Shown: positions 12,052-12,663 of the stretch, piece after piece
Layout: every line of letters begins with the position of its first letter
How positions within the stretch are numbered: position 1 is the stretch's first letter
Source of the DNA: CAZXNF01 sp050741255
GTDB lineage: Bacteria > Pseudomonadota > Gammaproteobacteria > Burkholderiales > SG8-41
Assembly: GCA_050741255.1 (NCBI GenBank)
Contig: JBOIEQ010000121.1
Span: forward strand, 1 to 12,663
DNA: 12,663 nucleotides
Direction: 5' to 3'
Notes under the pieces: generated by a model
The model's input: only the letters and a program-made list of their open reading frames with translations
The model's database searches: none
Told to the model about the DNA's origin: nothing
Position numbers and translations under genes: made by a program

Positions 12052-12663
12052 ATGGATACGCCGAACTCTTCCACCCAGCTTGCCCGCAACGTCACGCGCC
12101 TCTCGCATCTCGACCTGCCGGGCGCCGGACAGGTGTGTATCGAGGGCCGTTACGCGTACATCGGGCACATTCCCAACAAGCAGAATCTCGGCACGTCGAT
12201 CCTCGACGTGGCGGATCCGCGCAATCCAAAGCTCGTCTCGCAGCTGTTTCTGGACGATCCGGAGTCGCACAGCCACAAGGTGCGCGTGGCGGGCAACCTG
12301 ATGGTCGTCAATTCCGAGCGCAACATGACGGCGATCGGTCGCAAGGCGGAGCAATTGCCGCCGCTGCGCGCCCGTCTGCTCGCCGCCCTGGGGCGCGAAC
12401 CGACCGACGCGGAGCTCGCGGCGAAGCTCGGCATCCGGGAAGCCGACATCGCGATGGTCGCGGCGGCGGCGAAAAAGGGCTATCACAACGGCGGCTTCAA
12501 GCTCTACGACGTGGCGAACCGCGCCAAGCCGAAGCTGATCGGCTTCCGCAAGACCGGTGGCATCGGCGTGCACCGTTTCGACATGGACGCGAACTACGCC
12601 TACATCTCGACCGAGATGGAAGGCTACGTCGGCAACATCCTCGTCATCTACGACCTTCGCGAC
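12052..12663 (+). CDS. LVIVD-repeat beta-propeller protein, 5' part (3' end beyond window)
   Basis: The frame stays open from the ATG at 12052 to the right edge, giving 204 residues without a stop. Repeats of the LVIVD type are visible: GQVCIEGRYAYIGHIPNKQNLGTSILDVADPRNPKLVSQ (26-64), a second with HSHKVRVAGNLMVVNSE, a third with GGFKLYDVANRAKPKLIGF (146-164), and a fourth with GVHRFDMDANYAYISTEMEGYVGNILVIYDL. No signal peptide is seen. The segment at about 98-143 is unusual: it interrupts the repeat and reads LGREPTDAELAAKLGIREADI, which resembles sigma70 region 3 helices rather than a propeller blade. Function is unknown. The Shine-Dalgarno is weak, so the start is less certain than the frame. 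Confidence 0.8.
   Translation, partial: MDTPNSSTQLARNVTRLSHLDLPGAGQVCIEGRYAYIGHIPNKQNLGTSILDVADPRNPKLVSQLFLDDPESHSHKVRVAGNLMVVNSERNMTAIGRKAEQLPPLRARLLAALGREPTDAELAAKLGIREADIAMVAAAAKKGYHNGGFKLYDVANRAKPKLIGFRKTGGIGVHRFDMDANYAYISTEMEGYVGNILVIYDLRD

Noticed and set aside
1..12663. CRISPR array, tRNA, insertion sequence or phage remnants
   Set aside because: I looked for spaced repeats, cloverleaf ends, terminal inverted repeats and transposase or integrase motifs and saw none.

Overview
The window is dense, high-GC (roughly 65 percent by eye), bacterial coding DNA with no gene-free stretch over about 125 bases. DUF1415 and DUF3144 proteins, a queE-queD pair with a CX14CX2C QueE, and Shine-Dalgarno-led, tightly packed genes suggest a beta- or gammaproteobacterium. 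A seven-base tandem repeat would fit a Xanthomonadales-like lineage, but family-level placement is a guess. I see no tRNA, rRNA, CRISPR array, transposase or phage gene.

Layout. (1) 2-478: 3' end of a class I SAM methyltransferase cut by the window edge. (2) 604-2705: a two-gene unit, a six-helix DUF6159 membrane protein followed after 5 bases by an ECF42-type sigma factor with its long C-terminal extension. (3) 2802-7371: a same-strand run of five DGPF/YCII-domain paralogues and two VOC-fold proteins, then an Asp-box (BNR) beta-propeller protein and a MoaD/ThiS-like small protein ending in Gly-Gly. (4) 7430-8378: a DUF1428 protein and an exported or membrane-anchored SRPBCC protein. (5) On the minus strand, reading from 11929 down to 8382: a secreted TIGR03067-type protein, queE, queD, DUF3144, DUF1415 and an MDR-family NADP-dependent oxidoreductase, which ends tail-to-tail with the SRPBCC gene 3 bases away. 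(6) 12052 to the right edge: start of an LVIVD-repeat protein, divergent from the TIGR03067 gene.

The core of the window is the ECF42 regulon. DGPF proteins are the known genomic partners of ECF42 sigma factors. Two near-identical promoter-like sites (TGTCGA, 17-base spacer, CGAC) stand before the first and second DGPF genes and nowhere else that I could find. I infer that the sigma factor drives these two sites and that transcription runs through the DGPF/VOC block, possibly as far as a weak hairpin-plus-T-run at 7373-7397. The products are nearly all small folds (dimeric alpha-beta barrels, VOC, SRPBCC) that bind or convert small molecules. No substrate can be read from the sequence. The membrane protein coupled to the sigma gene is a candidate regulator of a sigma class that has no classical anti-sigma factor.

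The minus-strand block is mostly housekeeping: QueD and QueE act in successive steps toward queuosine. The QueD here lacks the usual catalytic cysteine.
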